Positions 34,682 through 43,519 are shown, counted from the stretch's first letter. The stretch: 64,000 bases of DNA from Bacillota bacterium (GCA_023415795.1 JAEZJG010000006.1:32411-96410); one strand, 5' to 3'. Numbers and translations are program-made. Notes: generated by a model from the sequence alone, not told the origin.

Positions 34682-35338
34682 ATGTTCGATTTCCTAAGCA
34701 TCATTAAAGAGCTGTTGGTACTGGCCGGATATCTCTCGGGCAAAACGTTCCCCAAGCCGCTCACCAAGGAGGAGGAGGCAGATTGCCTGAGCCTCAGCGC
34801 ATGTGGAGATGAGGCGGCGCGTCACAAGCTGGTGGAGCACAACTTGCGTCTGGTGGCGCACATCGTCAAGAAGTATCAGAATACCGCGCTGTCCGGCGAC
34901 GATTTGATATCCATCGGCACCATCGGTCTCATCAAGGCAGTGAATTCGTTTCTGCCTAAAAAGGGAACTCAGCTGGCAACATACGCAGCCAAATGCATCG
35001 AGAATGAGGTGCTGATGGCGCTGCGCTCCAGCAAAAAAATCAAGTGCGAGGTATCGCTGAGCGACCCCATCGGCGTGGATAAGGAAGGCAACGAGATATC
35101 GCTGATCGACATACTGGGCACGCGCGAGGATCTGGTCTCGGAACAGGCAGAGCTGCGCATACAGACACGCACATTATACGGCTTGCTGGGCAAGTGCCTG
35201 ACGCGGCGGGAGAAAGCGGTGATTGAGATGCGCTATGGGCTGGGTGGCATGCGCCCGCAGACGCAGCGCGAGATTGCTAAACGGACGGGTATTTCGCGCT
35301 CCTATGTATCGCAGCGCGCTAAATGTAAGTTGTCATAA
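34682..35338 (+). CDS. sigK: Sporulation sigma factor SigK, C-terminally damaged
   Basis: About 218 residues from the ATG at 34682. Residues 1-20 form the hydrophobic pro-sequence of pro-sigma-K; region 2 is intact (VEHNLRLVAHIVKKYQN, DDLISIGTIGLIKAV, TYAAKCIENE), as is the VSLSDPIGVDKEGNEISLID linker. Region 4 reads TQREIAKRTGISRSYVS but then QRAKCKLS and stop. In Bacillus the same point continues SRIEKRALMKM and some 20 more residues, so about three residues are deleted inside the recognition helix and the tail is lost. The gene is uninterrupted, with no skin element. Mother-cell late sporulation function may be impaired. Confidence 0.85.
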   Translation: MFDFLSIIKELLVLAGYLSGKTFPKPLTKEEEADCLSLSACGDEAARHKLVEHNLRLVAHIVKKYQNTALSGDDLISIGTIGLIKAVNSFLPKKGTQLATYAAKCIENEVLMALRSSKKIKCEVSLSDPIGVDKEGNEISLIDILGTREDLVSEQAELRIQTRTLYGLLGKCLTRREKAVIEMRYGLGGMRPQTQREIAKRTGISRSYVSQRAKCKLS

Positions 35339-35493
35339 TGCCTTGCCTATGCGGTATCCATATTACATGGCGGCAATCTTTCATCTAGGCAGGTATAGTG
35401 GCAAAAAAGAAAGTGGAGTAATTTAGCTTTGAAAGCATGAGATTGTGGAATTGATAAACATAATGGGATATAGGCAGCTATGCATAGAATTTA

Positions 35494-37044
35494 TTATGGT
35501 CGGTTTTTTACGCTCATCCATTCTTTGAATCGGGCTTCGCATTTTCTGGCCGTCGGCGTAACACAGCACCCGCCTTTGGACGTACAGAGCAATTCCGGCG
35601 GCATTTTCCTTCCCAGAGTATCGACGGCGGAGAGCATCTCGTCATAAGGAATAATCGCGTCCACACCCGCCATCGCCAGATCCGCATAAATAACAGCCAT
35701 CGAGGGCGCAGCGATGATTCTACTGAAGCAGGGAACGTCAAACCCGCCGGGAACCGGATCGCACGGCAAGCCTATAAAAGCCTGCAGCGCCAATGAGGCG
35801 GCCGTGTCTATCCTGTCGCCCGCACCGCACATCTCAGTGATGGCGGCGGCTGTCATCGCACAACAAACGCCGCATTCTCCCGCGCATCCCACCACTTCTC
35901 CCGTCGGGTTGGTATGCGTATAAGCAATGGCACCAATTCCCGCCGCCACGAACAAACCTCGCAGCAGGCTGTCATCGTCCAATTCGCGAGCCTCTTTTAC
36001 GGTGTATAAGGCGGAAAACAGATATCCGCCGCCAGTGCCCATCGGCCCCGGTACGATAAGCACACCGGGAGTCTTGGCGTTGACACCCATCACTCTCTTG
36101 ATGATTTGACTGAACATCGGACCGCAAAGCGGCGCGACTTTTTTTTCATACTCAAGCCACACATCCCCGTCATATCTTCCAAAAGGGCTGCGCTCTGCCT
36201 CCGGATGATCATAGAAGGCTCGTATCTCCTTTAAAAGAATGTCTTTGACAGATCGCATGCGGGCAATGACCTGGTCTCTCGACAAAAGCGACGAATCCAT
36301 CTCATACCGTATCGCTGTCTCCGCGACACCGATGCCGAGTTCTTTGGAAATCTCGACCCATTCACGGACACTGCGGAACAGCTGAGGCTTTCGGTTGTGG
36401 CGCATGACCACCGGTAGAACCGGCTCGAGAAGCTCGGCCTGAACATCATCCGGCTGTATACTTCTGATCGCTTCCATATCAAGCCTTTCAGAAAATTTAG
36501 AGAAATGCAGCGTCCTGTCTTTGCCGATCACCTCTCCGGACTCCACGAATCCATCCATATTTAGCGGGATGGCTTTTGGGGGATCGGTGCCAATTTTGGA
36601 GAAGACGAGTATCACGTAAGTATCTCCGATAAAATCGACGGGGAAGCCGTTGACGCGTATGACCTGGATCATGCCGCCGCCTGTCGATACCCCGGTAAGC
36701 TCTGCTACCCTACCGTCTGCCGCCCGAAGGATGAAACGGATAGCGTTCAGATGTTTCGTTTCCGTCAGCGTTCCGGACTGATATGTAAATTTGAGTCCCT
36801 GTTCTCTGGCAAGCTCATGGACACGAGATATCCTTTCATCTTCCGGACCGAAACCCATGACGCCCGCCAGCATGGCTTTGTCTTCGTTCATGATGCCGAA
36901 GGTCCCCGCAAACGAGCCGTCCTTATCCATGACAAAGCAGGCGTCTGCAGGACTATCCCCGAGCAGTGCGCGTGCAAGAAGCCCTAACCGCACAGGGCCA
37001 GCCATGTGAGAGCTCGAGCCTGGCTGCATGACCGGCCCAAACAC
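35494..37044 (-). CDS. L-serine dehydratase-like single-chain Fe-S enzyme
   Basis: At least 516 residues from the GTG at 37044, but homology-like sequence (HKYYPDFFNN) continues upstream, in frame, to the stop of the preceding gene, and no ATG exists there. The N-terminus GPVMQPGSSSHMAGPVRLG is the SDH beta-domain motif; the C-terminal half is the alpha domain (CAGECGVCCAMTAAAITEM, PCDPVPGGFDVPCFSR, TSKGGC), with the Cys that hold a [4Fe-4S] cluster. The expected reaction is deamination of L-serine or a similar hydroxy-amino acid to a 2-oxo acid. It is the last gene of an amino-acid uptake operon. Confidence 0.8.
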   Translation of the reverse strand: MFGPVMQPGSSSHMAGPVRLGLLARALLGDSPADACFVMDKDGSFAGTFGIMNEDKAMLAGVMGFGPEDERISRVHELAREQGLKFTYQSGTLTETKHLNAIRFILRAADGRVAELTGVSTGGGMIQVIRVNGFPVDFIGDTYVILVFSKIGTDPPKAIPLNMDGFVESGEVIGKDRTLHFSKFSERLDMEAIRSIQPDDVQAELLEPVLPVVMRHNRKPQLFRSVREWVEISKELGIGVAETAIRYEMDSSLLSRDQVIARMRSVKDILLKEIRAFYDHPEAERSPFGRYDGDVWLEYEKKVAPLCGPMFSQIIKRVMGVNAKTPGVLIVPGPMGTGGGYLFSALYTVKEARELDDDSLLRGLFVAAGIGAIAYTHTNPTGEVVGCAGECGVCCAMTAAAITEMCGAGDRIDTAASLALQAFIGLPCDPVPGGFDVPCFSRIIAAPSMAVIYADLAMAGVDAIIPYDEMLSAVDTLGRKMPPELLCTSKGGCCVTPTARKCEARFKEWMSVKNRP

Positions 37045-37083
37045 ATTGTTAAAGAAATCGGGATAATATTTATGAATTCCGTC

Positions 37084-37836
37084 CTATATATTGTAGGAGT
37101 AGTCCGGCGTGATCTGACGGAGGAACTGACGTGTACGCTCCTCTTTGGGATTCTGAAAAAACTCGCGCGCATTAGCCTTCTCCAGAACCTTTCCCTGGTC
37201 TAAAAACACAACCTCTGTGCCGACATCCCTGGCAAAGCCCATCTCATGCGTCACCACTATCATGGTAATTCCCTCTTTGGCGAGATTGCGCATCACGCCC
37301 AAAACCTCCTGTACCAGCTCAGGATCCAATGCACTGGTCGGTTCGTCGAAGAGTATAACCTTCGGGTTCATGGCCAGCGCCCGGGCGATGGCGACGCGCT
37401 GCTGTTGTCCGCCAGACAGCTGGGAAGGATAGTGGTCTGCCTTTTCCAGCAGGCCGACCTTGTCGAGATAGCTTCGGGCGACCTCAACGGCACTTGCTTT
37501 GTTCATATGCCGGACAACGACCAGCCCTTCGCAGACGTTTTGCAGCGCCGTTTTGTGCAGGAAAAGATTGTACCCCTGAAAAACCATGGCGGTATTTTTG
37601 CGAATTTCTAGTATTTGCTTCTTATGTGCGTAGCGGCAGTCCACCTGTAGATCGTCTAATTTCATCGTTCCCTGCTGTGGGAACTCCAACAGGTTGATGC
37701 AGCGGAGCAATGTGGATTTTCCCGATCCGCTCGGCCCGATAATCACGACTACGCTGCCGGGCATGACGTCTAGGTCGATGCCCTGCAGCACCTTGTTTTT
37801 GCCGAAGGATTTATGGAGATTGCGAAGCTCAATCAT
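37084..37836 (-). CDS. Polar amino acid ABC transporter ATP-binding protein
   Basis: About 250 residues from the ATG at 37836; an in-frame ATG at 37875 lies within the permease gene. Walker A GPSGSGKST, signature LSGGQQQRVAIARAL, Walker B VILFDEPTSALDPE and the H-loop VVTHEMGFA are all intact. It is a typical GlnQ/HisP family ATPase and would energise the adjacent permease. Its TAG stop is in frame with the following dehydratase gene. Confidence 0.92.
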   Translation of the reverse strand: MIELRNLHKSFGKNKVLQGIDLDVMPGSVVVIIGPSGSGKSTLLRCINLLEFPQQGTMKLDDLQVDCRYAHKKQILEIRKNTAMVFQGYNLFLHKTALQNVCEGLVVVRHMNKASAVEVARSYLDKVGLLEKADHYPSQLSGGQQQRVAIARALAMNPKVILFDEPTSALDPELVQEVLGVMRNLAKEGITMIVVTHEMGFARDVGTEVVFLDQGKVLEKANAREFFQNPKEERTRQFLRQITPDYSYNI

Positions 37837-38563
37837 GCTGCAGTCCTCTCTCGTGTTTACGAAGGCGTTTTTCACTGTAGCGCAGCACCTGCTCGAAAAT
37901 GATGCATATCAACCAATACATCAACGCAGCCACGATATACGCCTCGAAAAATTTTGACGTACGCGCCGCACTGATCTTGGCCTGGCCTATGATCTCTGGT
38001 ACGGATGCCGCAAAGGCAAGCGACGTATCCTTGAGCAGCGCGATAAAAGTGTTGCCCAAATTTGGCACGGCCACCACGGCCGCCTGCGGTATAATGATCC
38101 GCCTTAACGTCTGGCCCGTCGTCATACCGATGGACTGGGCTGCCTCCAGCTGTCCTCGACCTACTGAAAGCATAGCCGCCCGGATGCTCTCCGAAAGATA
38201 AGCGCCCACGTTCAGCGAAAAGGACACGTACATGAAGACAAGCGCGGGTATCGCGGAAATATCCGTGTACCATCCGTAAACCTCGTTCAAATATCGAAGC
38301 ACCAACGGTATGCCGTAATAGGCGAGGAATATCTGCACCAGAAGGGGCGTGCCCCGCGTAAACGAGACATACACCCCCGCCATCTGCCTTAAAACGGGAA
38401 CCTTATAGATTTTGATCAGAGCGATCACAAAACCGATGAGTATGCCGAACAGGAAAGCGATGCAGGCGATAGAAAGGGAAATGGGTATCCCCGCCGCCAC
38501 TTTTGGTATTAATTCAATCATATAGTCCAAGTCGAGTAATCCATTTCCCTGCATCCTATCCAC
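37829..38563 (-). CDS. Polar amino acid ABC transporter permease
   Basis: A 244-residue membrane protein of the HisM/GlnP family. An internal ATG at 38554 is an alternative start. About five transmembrane segments are visible, with the N-terminal family signature (GIPISLSIACIAFLFG, RGTPLLVQIFLAYYG) and the cytoplasmic EAA loop (EAAQSIGMTTGQTLRRIIIPQ, partly). It overlaps the ATPase gene by eight bases. Probably works as a homodimer. Confidence 0.9.
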   Translation of the reverse strand: MDRMQGNGLLDLDYMIELIPKVAAGIPISLSIACIAFLFGILIGFVIALIKIYKVPVLRQMAGVYVSFTRGTPLLVQIFLAYYGIPLVLRYLNEVYGWYTDISAIPALVFMYVSFSLNVGAYLSESIRAAMLSVGRGQLEAAQSIGMTTGQTLRRIIIPQAAVVAVPNLGNTFIALLKDTSLAFAASVPEIIGQAKISAARTSKFFEAYIVAALMYWLICIIFEQVLRYSEKRLRKHERGLQHD

Positions 38564-38581
38564 CTCTTTTAAGTTATTTGG

Positions 38582-39469
38582 CTATTTTGAATAATCCGCT
38601 CCGAACCAATCGATGGAGAGCTGCGAGAGAGAACCGTCCTCCTTGATTTTGGCCAGCGCCGCATCCAGCTTCTCTTTAATTTTAGTTCCCGTTTCATCCT
38701 TCTTGGATATGAAATGCGTCGCCTGTTCAGCAACCCGTTCTCCGACCGGCTCCACCTCAAGATTCTGTGCATTGGCTTTCGCGACCGCCATGATAGGATC
38801 GTTCAGCGTGGCATCGATACGGCCATTGACGATATCCTGCAGCACCGTCGTGATGTCTTCCTCATAATAGACGATGTCGAGTATATTCCCGTTCGCAGCG
38901 TTCCAGTCCTCCAACAGCCGAGTGAACGAGTCGCCGACCGTTGTGCCGATTTTTTTGCCTTTCAGGTCGTTCAGGGACTGTATGTCCGTGCGGCCTTTTT
39001 TCACGATCAGCTGGCTGACGCAAAGCGCATAGGTGTTCTCAGTCAAGTTGTACTTGGCCTCTCTGTCCGGATTGCTGACGATCTGGTTGGCGAGAAGCTG
39101 AAATTTATCCGCATCCAGCCCGGGGAAGAGGGAATCCCAGGGCCCTGTGATAAATTCGAACTTCAGCGTGGGATCCGCTTTTTCTATCAGGCGCAGCACC
39201 TCGATGTCGTACCCCGTCAGGTTTCCATCTGCGCCTACGTACGTGAAGGGTTCGTATGTACCCATTGTGCCGACTTTGATGGTCAGAATCTCTTCTGCGG
39301 GTGCCTGGGGTTCTTCCGCAGTAAGTTCCTCGGGTACAAGTGAGGGCGCCTCGGATGCATTCTCCGAGGGTGCAGCAACCGGCTCAGACGGTGTGATCGG
39401 GGTTCCGCAGCCGGCAAGTGCCACTGCAAATGTAAGTATAATGAGAGTGATTACGTAAAACTTTTTCAT
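38582..39469 (-). CDS. Amino acid ABC transporter substrate-binding lipoprotein
   Basis: About 295 residues from the ATG at 39469 (RBS AGGAG). A lipoprotein signal peptide ends in LAGC, followed by a Pro/Ala/Glu linker and a type 3 solute-binding domain (ILTIKVGTMGTYEPFTYVG; DLKGKKIGTTVGDSF). It should capture a polar amino acid outside the membrane for the adjacent permease. The dehydratase at the end of the operon suggests serine or a related amino acid as the cargo. Confidence 0.9.
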   Translation of the reverse strand: MKKFYVITLIILTFAVALAGCGTPITPSEPVAAPSENASEAPSLVPEELTAEEPQAPAEEILTIKVGTMGTYEPFTYVGADGNLTGYDIEVLRLIEKADPTLKFEFITGPWDSLFPGLDADKFQLLANQIVSNPDREAKYNLTENTYALCVSQLIVKKGRTDIQSLNDLKGKKIGTTVGDSFTRLLEDWNAANGNILDIVYYEEDITTVLQDIVNGRIDATLNDPIMAVAKANAQNLEVEPVGERVAEQATHFISKKDETGTKIKEKLDAALAKIKEDGSLSQLSIDWFGADYSK

Positions 39470-39500
39470 GATAAACTCCTTTAGTTTTTGATTTAATTTA

Positions 39501-40304
39501 TTAACGGGATAGCAGCCCGGCATCCAGCACATACTGGCTGCCGGTCGCATATCGCGAACGTTTACTGGCAAGGAATAGCACAGCCTCGGCGACGTCTTCC
39601 GGCTCTATCCAGGGCACGGGCAGCAGGTTGCCCGCCGACCGTTCCGCGATCTCTTCCACAGTGGTACCCTCAAGTTCGGCAAGTCCGTCGTTCATGGGTG
39701 TGTTTACGCCTGTCGGATGGATGCTCAAAACGCGTATGCCGTGCGGTGCCAATTCCAATGCCCACGATTTTGTGAGTCCGACCAGGCCCCATTTGGATGC
39801 GGCATAGTGGGAGAGCCGGTTCATGCCCCGCAGGCCCGCTACGGAGGAGTTGTTGATAATGACGCCACTTTTTTGCCGGATCATATACGGTATAACGTAC
39901 TTTGCCGTCAGCCAGGCCCCTTTGAGATTGATGTCCAGCATCGCATCCCATTCGCCTTCCGAAAGCTCGTGCGCCATACCGTAAGCACAGATGCCGGCAT
40001 TATTGAAGAGCACATCGATAGTACCGAATGCGCCAATGCCGCCAACCACCGCCCTTTCCACATCCTTCGCGCTGCGGATGTCGCCGCTGAAAACGGCGGC
40101 TCTCCCGCCCTGCGCTTCCACTTCTTCCTTTAATCGCGCAAGGTCGTCGGAGGAACTGCTGTTGTATGCGGGATAGGCGATCGGCTTCCCCAAATCGAAA
40201 CCGATAATGTTGGCGCCTTCCCGCGCAAAAAACAAAGCGACCGCTTTTCCCTGGCCTTTGGCCGCACCCGTTATAAATACCGTTTTACCCAGAAATTCAC
40301 CCAT
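39501..40304 (-). CDS. SDR family oxidoreductase (carveol-dehydrogenase-like)
   Basis: A 267-residue SDR with TGAAKGQGKAVA at the cofactor site and catalytic YAASK. The C-terminal PWIEPEDVAEAVLFLASKRS and HPTGVNTPM segments resemble mycofactocin-associated carveol-type dehydrogenases, although no mycofactocin genes are present here. Its place in an amino-acid uptake and deamination operon suggests that it reduces or oxidises a product of that pathway. It begins five bases after the AhpD-like gene. Confidence 0.82.
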   Translation of the reverse strand: MGEFLGKTVFITGAAKGQGKAVALFFAREGANIIGFDLGKPIAYPAYNSSSSDDLARLKEEVEAQGGRAAVFSGDIRSAKDVERAVVGGIGAFGTIDVLFNNAGICAYGMAHELSEGEWDAMLDINLKGAWLTAKYVIPYMIRQKSGVIINNSSVAGLRGMNRLSHYAASKWGLVGLTKSWALELAPHGIRVLSIHPTGVNTPMNDGLAELEGTTVEEIAERSAGNLLPVPWIEPEDVAEAVLFLASKRSRYATGSQYVLDAGLLSR

Positions 40305-40309
40305 TTGTT

Positions 40310-40834
40310 CTACCTCTTCGCGTAATTGATAAGATACTCGTCCAGATCCACTTTTAATGCGCTGTTAATCAGGTTAGTCGCGATCATCAGTCCGGAAAAA
40401 GCCGTAAGCGCCACGATCTGCGCCTCGGTAAAAAAGCTCTGCAGACGATCGTAGAGCGTATCGTCCACGCCGTTTGGTCCCACCACGCATTGGCGTCCAA
40501 AATCGATCAGCACCTGTTCTTTATCCGATATTTTCGGATCATCGGGGTTATCGCCGCTGTCGATCAGTATCTTTCTGAAAAACGTGGAACACACAAGGCA
40601 GTTATTTTCCGACGATATTGCATGAGAGAACAGATTAAATTCTCTTTCGCCAACAAACTTCAACAATTCATCTCGAAGGGGATACCACTCCATCAGAGCA
40701 TGATAAGCGGGCAGCGAATGCAGCAGAGTCCTTTTCATATTGGTAATGCGACCGTTCATTTGAAGTTGGGCCTCAAACTCCTTCTTTACTTCCGCGTTTG
40801 CATGTTCAAATTCCACGGGTTTAATGCGTGCCAT
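40310..40834 (-). CDS. Carboxymuconolactone decarboxylase / AhpD-like protein
   Basis: About 174 residues from the ATG at 40834 (RBS GGGAGG). The CxxC motif in SENNCLVCSTFF within an all-helical protein is that of the AhpD-like fold. Such proteins act as peroxidases, disulfide reductants or decarboxylases. It is the first gene of the six-gene minus-strand operon; its exact task in the pathway is unknown. Confidence 0.75.
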   Translation of the reverse strand: MARIKPVEFEHANAEVKKEFEAQLQMNGRITNMKRTLLHSLPAYHALMEWYPLRDELLKFVGEREFNLFSHAISSENNCLVCSTFFRKILIDSGDNPDDPKISDKEQVLIDFGRQCVVGPNGVDDTLYDRLQSFFTEAQIVALTAFSGLMIATNLINSALKVDLDEYLINYAKR

Positions 40835-40870
40835 TGTGCGTCCTCCCATTAATAAATGTATATAATACAA

Positions 40871-40931
40871 ATATAATTAATATGATTTAGCTTTGTAAAA
40901 AAACCTTAAGGCAACTATTGTTGCAATAAGG
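40871..40931 (-). promoter_or_regulatory. Promoter and palindromic site of the minus-strand operon
   Basis: On the minus strand TTTACA (40899-40894), 17 bases, TTATAT (40876-40871). Just upstream, 40904-40931 is an interrupted palindrome: CCTTA pairs with TAAGG and GCAAC with GTTGC around a TATT centre, a possible operator. 40932-41067 is AT-rich with no gene. Confidence 0.5.
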
Positions 40932-41067
40932 ATATCCACACTAAAGACTTTATTGCCAACTAATCATAAATGTTTTATATGCAATATATATATATTCTAC
41001 ATGTTTGGAATTGTCAACCCCTAATCTTTTGTAATTTAATAAAGTTAAAAATAAAAGAGACTTATTA

Positions 41068-41390
41068 TTGACAAACAAGCAGGGGGACGAATATAATATA
41101 AAAAACATATTAAACAAATATGAATTGTATGGGGAATAAATTGTTCTTTATCCGGGAAGCTATTTGGACAATTGGAAAGAATGGAACGCGATATCTGATC
41201 TGCAAAATAGGCGCAGCTTGTTGTTGTATCAAATCTATCTGCAGTCTGAGTGCGAAGACCGTTTTCCGATATACATAGCCGGAGATCATAGTCAACGGGA
41301 ATCGCATTTGGTTTTGCAGCATGATGACAAGACGAATACGATTCCTTTTTTTCTATAAATTTACCCATGAATACTGAAAGGAGCAATATT
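41068..41390 (+). promoter_or_regulatory. Promoter and long leader with terminator-like hairpin before mccB
   Basis: TTGACA (41068-41073), 18 bases, TATAAT (41092-41097) gives a ~290-base leader. Near its end GGAATCG (41298-41304) pairs with CGATTCC (41339-41345), followed by seven Ts, a candidate attenuator. A 64-codon ORF (41164-41358) fills much of the leader but has only one Cys codon. No T-box or SAM-riboswitch core was found. The mechanism is unknown. Confidence 0.5.
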
Positions 41391-42548
41391 GTGAGCCAAT
41401 ATCAATTTATTGAATCCGCTTTGATTCACGGCGGAATCTATGGCGACGAAAGAACAGGCGCGGTCAATACGCCGGTGTATCAAACATCGACCTATATGCA
41501 GGATGGCTTAGGCCGACACCGGGGCTATGAATATTCCCGCACCGGCAACCCGACCCGAGAGGCGCTGGAGGCCCTGATCGCCGAGCTGGAAGAAGGTGTG
41601 GCGGGCTTTGCGTTTGCCTCCGGCATGGCCGCTACCACCGCGGTGCTCAGCCTATTCCAAAGCGGTGATCGAATCGTCATCTCCAGCAATGTATACGGCG
41701 GTACTTTTCGAGTGCTGGATAAAATTTTCAAGCACTTTGGCTTTGATTATACCATTGCAGATACCACCGATTTGTCGGCGCTGGAGGAGGCGCTGACACC
41801 GGATGTGAAGGCGGTTTTGATTGAAAGTCCGGCCAATCCTCTGCTGACGGTTACTGATATCGCTGCTGTCGCTGAGCTTACCCGGCGCAGAGGTATTAAG
41901 CTGATCGTGGATAACACATTTATGACGCCGTATATCCAACGGCCTTTGGAATTGGGCGCGGATATCGTGCTGCATTCCGCAACCAAGTATCTGGGCGGAC
42001 ACAGTGATTTAATCGCGGGGCTCGCCGCGGTGAATTCAAAGGAGCTGGCCGAACGGCTGCATTTCGTCCAAAATGCGACGGGAGGCATTTTGCAGCCCTT
42101 TGATTCCTTCCTCTTGATCCGCAGTATCAAAACCTTGGGCGTCCGTATGGACCGCCACGTGGAGAACGCGGAAAAGATCGCTGGGCTGCTGCAAAAACAC
42201 GAAGCGGTCAAGACAGTGTATTATCCCGGCCTGCCCGATGCTCAAGGGTATGACATCAACCGCAGGCAGGCCAAGAACGGCGGCGCGATGATTTCCTTTG
42301 AGCTGCATGAGGGCTATGATATCAACAAATTCTTTGAAGGGCTTCATCTGATTGCGTTGGCGGAAAGTCTCGGCGGAGTGGAATCTCTGGTCTGTCATCC
42401 GGCAACCATGACTCACGCATCCATACCCAAAGACATTCGGGAGAAGGTGGGCATCACCGAGGGGCTGATCCGGCTTTCGGTGGGCATCGAACACGGCGAG
42501 GACCTAACCCGTGACCTTAATACCGCGATAAAGGGGGCGAGGATATGA
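41391..42548 (+). CDS. mccB: Cystathionine gamma-lyase / gamma-synthase family PLP enzyme (MccB-like)
   Basis: About 385 residues from the GTG at 41391, supported by AAAGGAG; the upstream ATG at 41367 lacks a good site. The family hallmarks are FASGMAATTAVL, VDNTFMTPYIQRP and the PLP Lys in LHSATKYLGGHSD. It overlaps a cysteine-synthase-like gene by four bases, the arrangement of mccA/mccB, so its likely reaction is cleavage of cystathionine to cysteine, 2-oxobutyrate and ammonia; cystathionine gamma-synthase cannot be excluded by eye. Confidence 0.85.
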   Translation: MSQYQFIESALIHGGIYGDERTGAVNTPVYQTSTYMQDGLGRHRGYEYSRTGNPTREALEALIAELEEGVAGFAFASGMAATTAVLSLFQSGDRIVISSNVYGGTFRVLDKIFKHFGFDYTIADTTDLSALEEALTPDVKAVLIESPANPLLTVTDIAAVAELTRRRGIKLIVDNTFMTPYIQRPLELGADIVLHSATKYLGGHSDLIAGLAAVNSKELAERLHFVQNATGGILQPFDSFLLIRSIKTLGVRMDRHVENAEKIAGLLQKHEAVKTVYYPGLPDAQGYDINRRQAKNGGAMISFELHEGYDINKFFEGLHLIALAESLGGVESLVCHPATMTHASIPKDIREKVGITEGLIRLSVGIEHGEDLTRDLNTAIKGARI

Positions 42549-43456
42549 GCCTGTACGCATCGATGCAGGACCTGATAGGCGAAACACCTCTTGTGCGACT
42601 TGCTCATTTGGGCTTCCCCGAAAGCTTTCGAATATATGCCAAACTTGAGCTGTATAACCCGTCCGGCAGCGTCAAAGACAGGATAGGCAAATCCATGATA
42701 GAGGATGCGGAAGCGCGCGGGATATTGAAGCCCGGCGGCGCTATCGTGGAAGCCACAGCCGGCAATACGGGACTCGGCATTGCATTTGCAGCGCTAAATC
42801 GCGGCTACCGACTGATATGCGTAGTCCCTACTAAGTTTTCACAGGAAAAGCAGACGCTGCTGCGGGCGCTGGGTGCGGAGATTGTCAATACATCGCGAGA
42901 GGGGGGAATGCTGGAAGCATGGCGGAGAGCCGAGGAGATTCGGGCGGGCATTCCGGACGCCGTGACGCTGGAACAGTTTAAAAATCCGGCGAATCCGCGG
43001 GTTCACTATGAAACCACCGGTCCGGAAATTTATCGGGACCTTAAAGGGCAGGTGGACTTTTTTGTGGCCGGAGCGGGCAGTGGGGGCACATATTCCGGGG
43101 CGTTGCAATATCTTAAGGAGCAAAATGCAAATATTAAGGGGGTTCTGGCTGATCCCGTCGGCTCCACTATGGGTGGCGGCGAACACGCGAGTTATGATAT
43201 TGAAGGGATTGGAAATGATTTTATCGCTGACACCATGGATATGTCACTGGTGGATCAGGTGATCAAGATCACCGATGCGGAGGCGTTTGCACAAGTCAAA
43301 ATTCTTGCGGTGAAGGAAGGCATCTTTGCCGGCTCATCCTCGGGAGGTGCACTGGCGGCAGTACACAAGCTGGCACAGTCAGGTGCATCCGGGAACATCG
43401 TTGTGATTATTCCGGATCGGGGCGACCGGTATTTCAGCAAGAACTTATTCGATTGA
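42545..43456 (+). CDS. mccA: Cysteine synthase / cystathionine beta-synthase family PLP enzyme (MccA-like)
   Basis: A 303-residue fold-type II PLP enzyme. PSGSVKDRIG carries the PLP Lys, TAGNTGLG is the substrate-binding loop, and AGAGSGGTYSG binds the phosphate. It is coupled to the mccB-like gene by an ATGA overlap, so it probably makes cystathionine from O-acetylserine and homocysteine in reverse transsulfuration; plain O-acetylserine sulfhydrylase activity remains possible. With MetY and the MAR genes downstream it connects methionine and cysteine pools. Confidence 0.87.
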   Translation: MSLYASMQDLIGETPLVRLAHLGFPESFRIYAKLELYNPSGSVKDRIGKSMIEDAEARGILKPGGAIVEATAGNTGLGIAFAALNRGYRLICVVPTKFSQEKQTLLRALGAEIVNTSREGGMLEAWRRAEEIRAGIPDAVTLEQFKNPANPRVHYETTGPEIYRDLKGQVDFFVAGAGSGGTYSGALQYLKEQNANIKGVLADPVGSTMGGGEHASYDIEGIGNDFIADTMDMSLVDQVIKITDAEAFAQVKILAVKEGIFAGSSSGGALAAVHKLAQSGASGNIVVIIPDRGDRYFSKNLFD

Positions 43457-43519
43457 CATATACCGACTGTCATAGAATTCTTATAAAAAACAGTTGACAT
43501 GATGGTATATTCATGTCAA
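43453..43519 (+). promoter_or_regulatory. Two palindromic TTGACAT/TGTCA sites upstream of yezD
   Basis: Site 1 (43453-43474) has TTGACATA and TGTCATA arms. Site 2 (43494-43519) is a perfect 9-bp repeat TTGACATGA and TCATGTCAA around eight bases. Both contain TTGACA, so they may overlap -35 elements and act as operators for a regulator of the sulfur genes. Confidence 0.5.

Noticed and set aside
34682..35338. sigK interrupted by a skin-type element
   Set aside because: The coding region is continuous through regions 2 and 4; only the 3' end is altered and no recombinase is nearby.
41164..41358. 64-codon ORF in the mccB leader as a real gene
   Set aside because: It overlaps the terminator-like hairpin, has no clear ribosome binding site and no enriched Cys or Met codons. 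Treated as untranslated leader.
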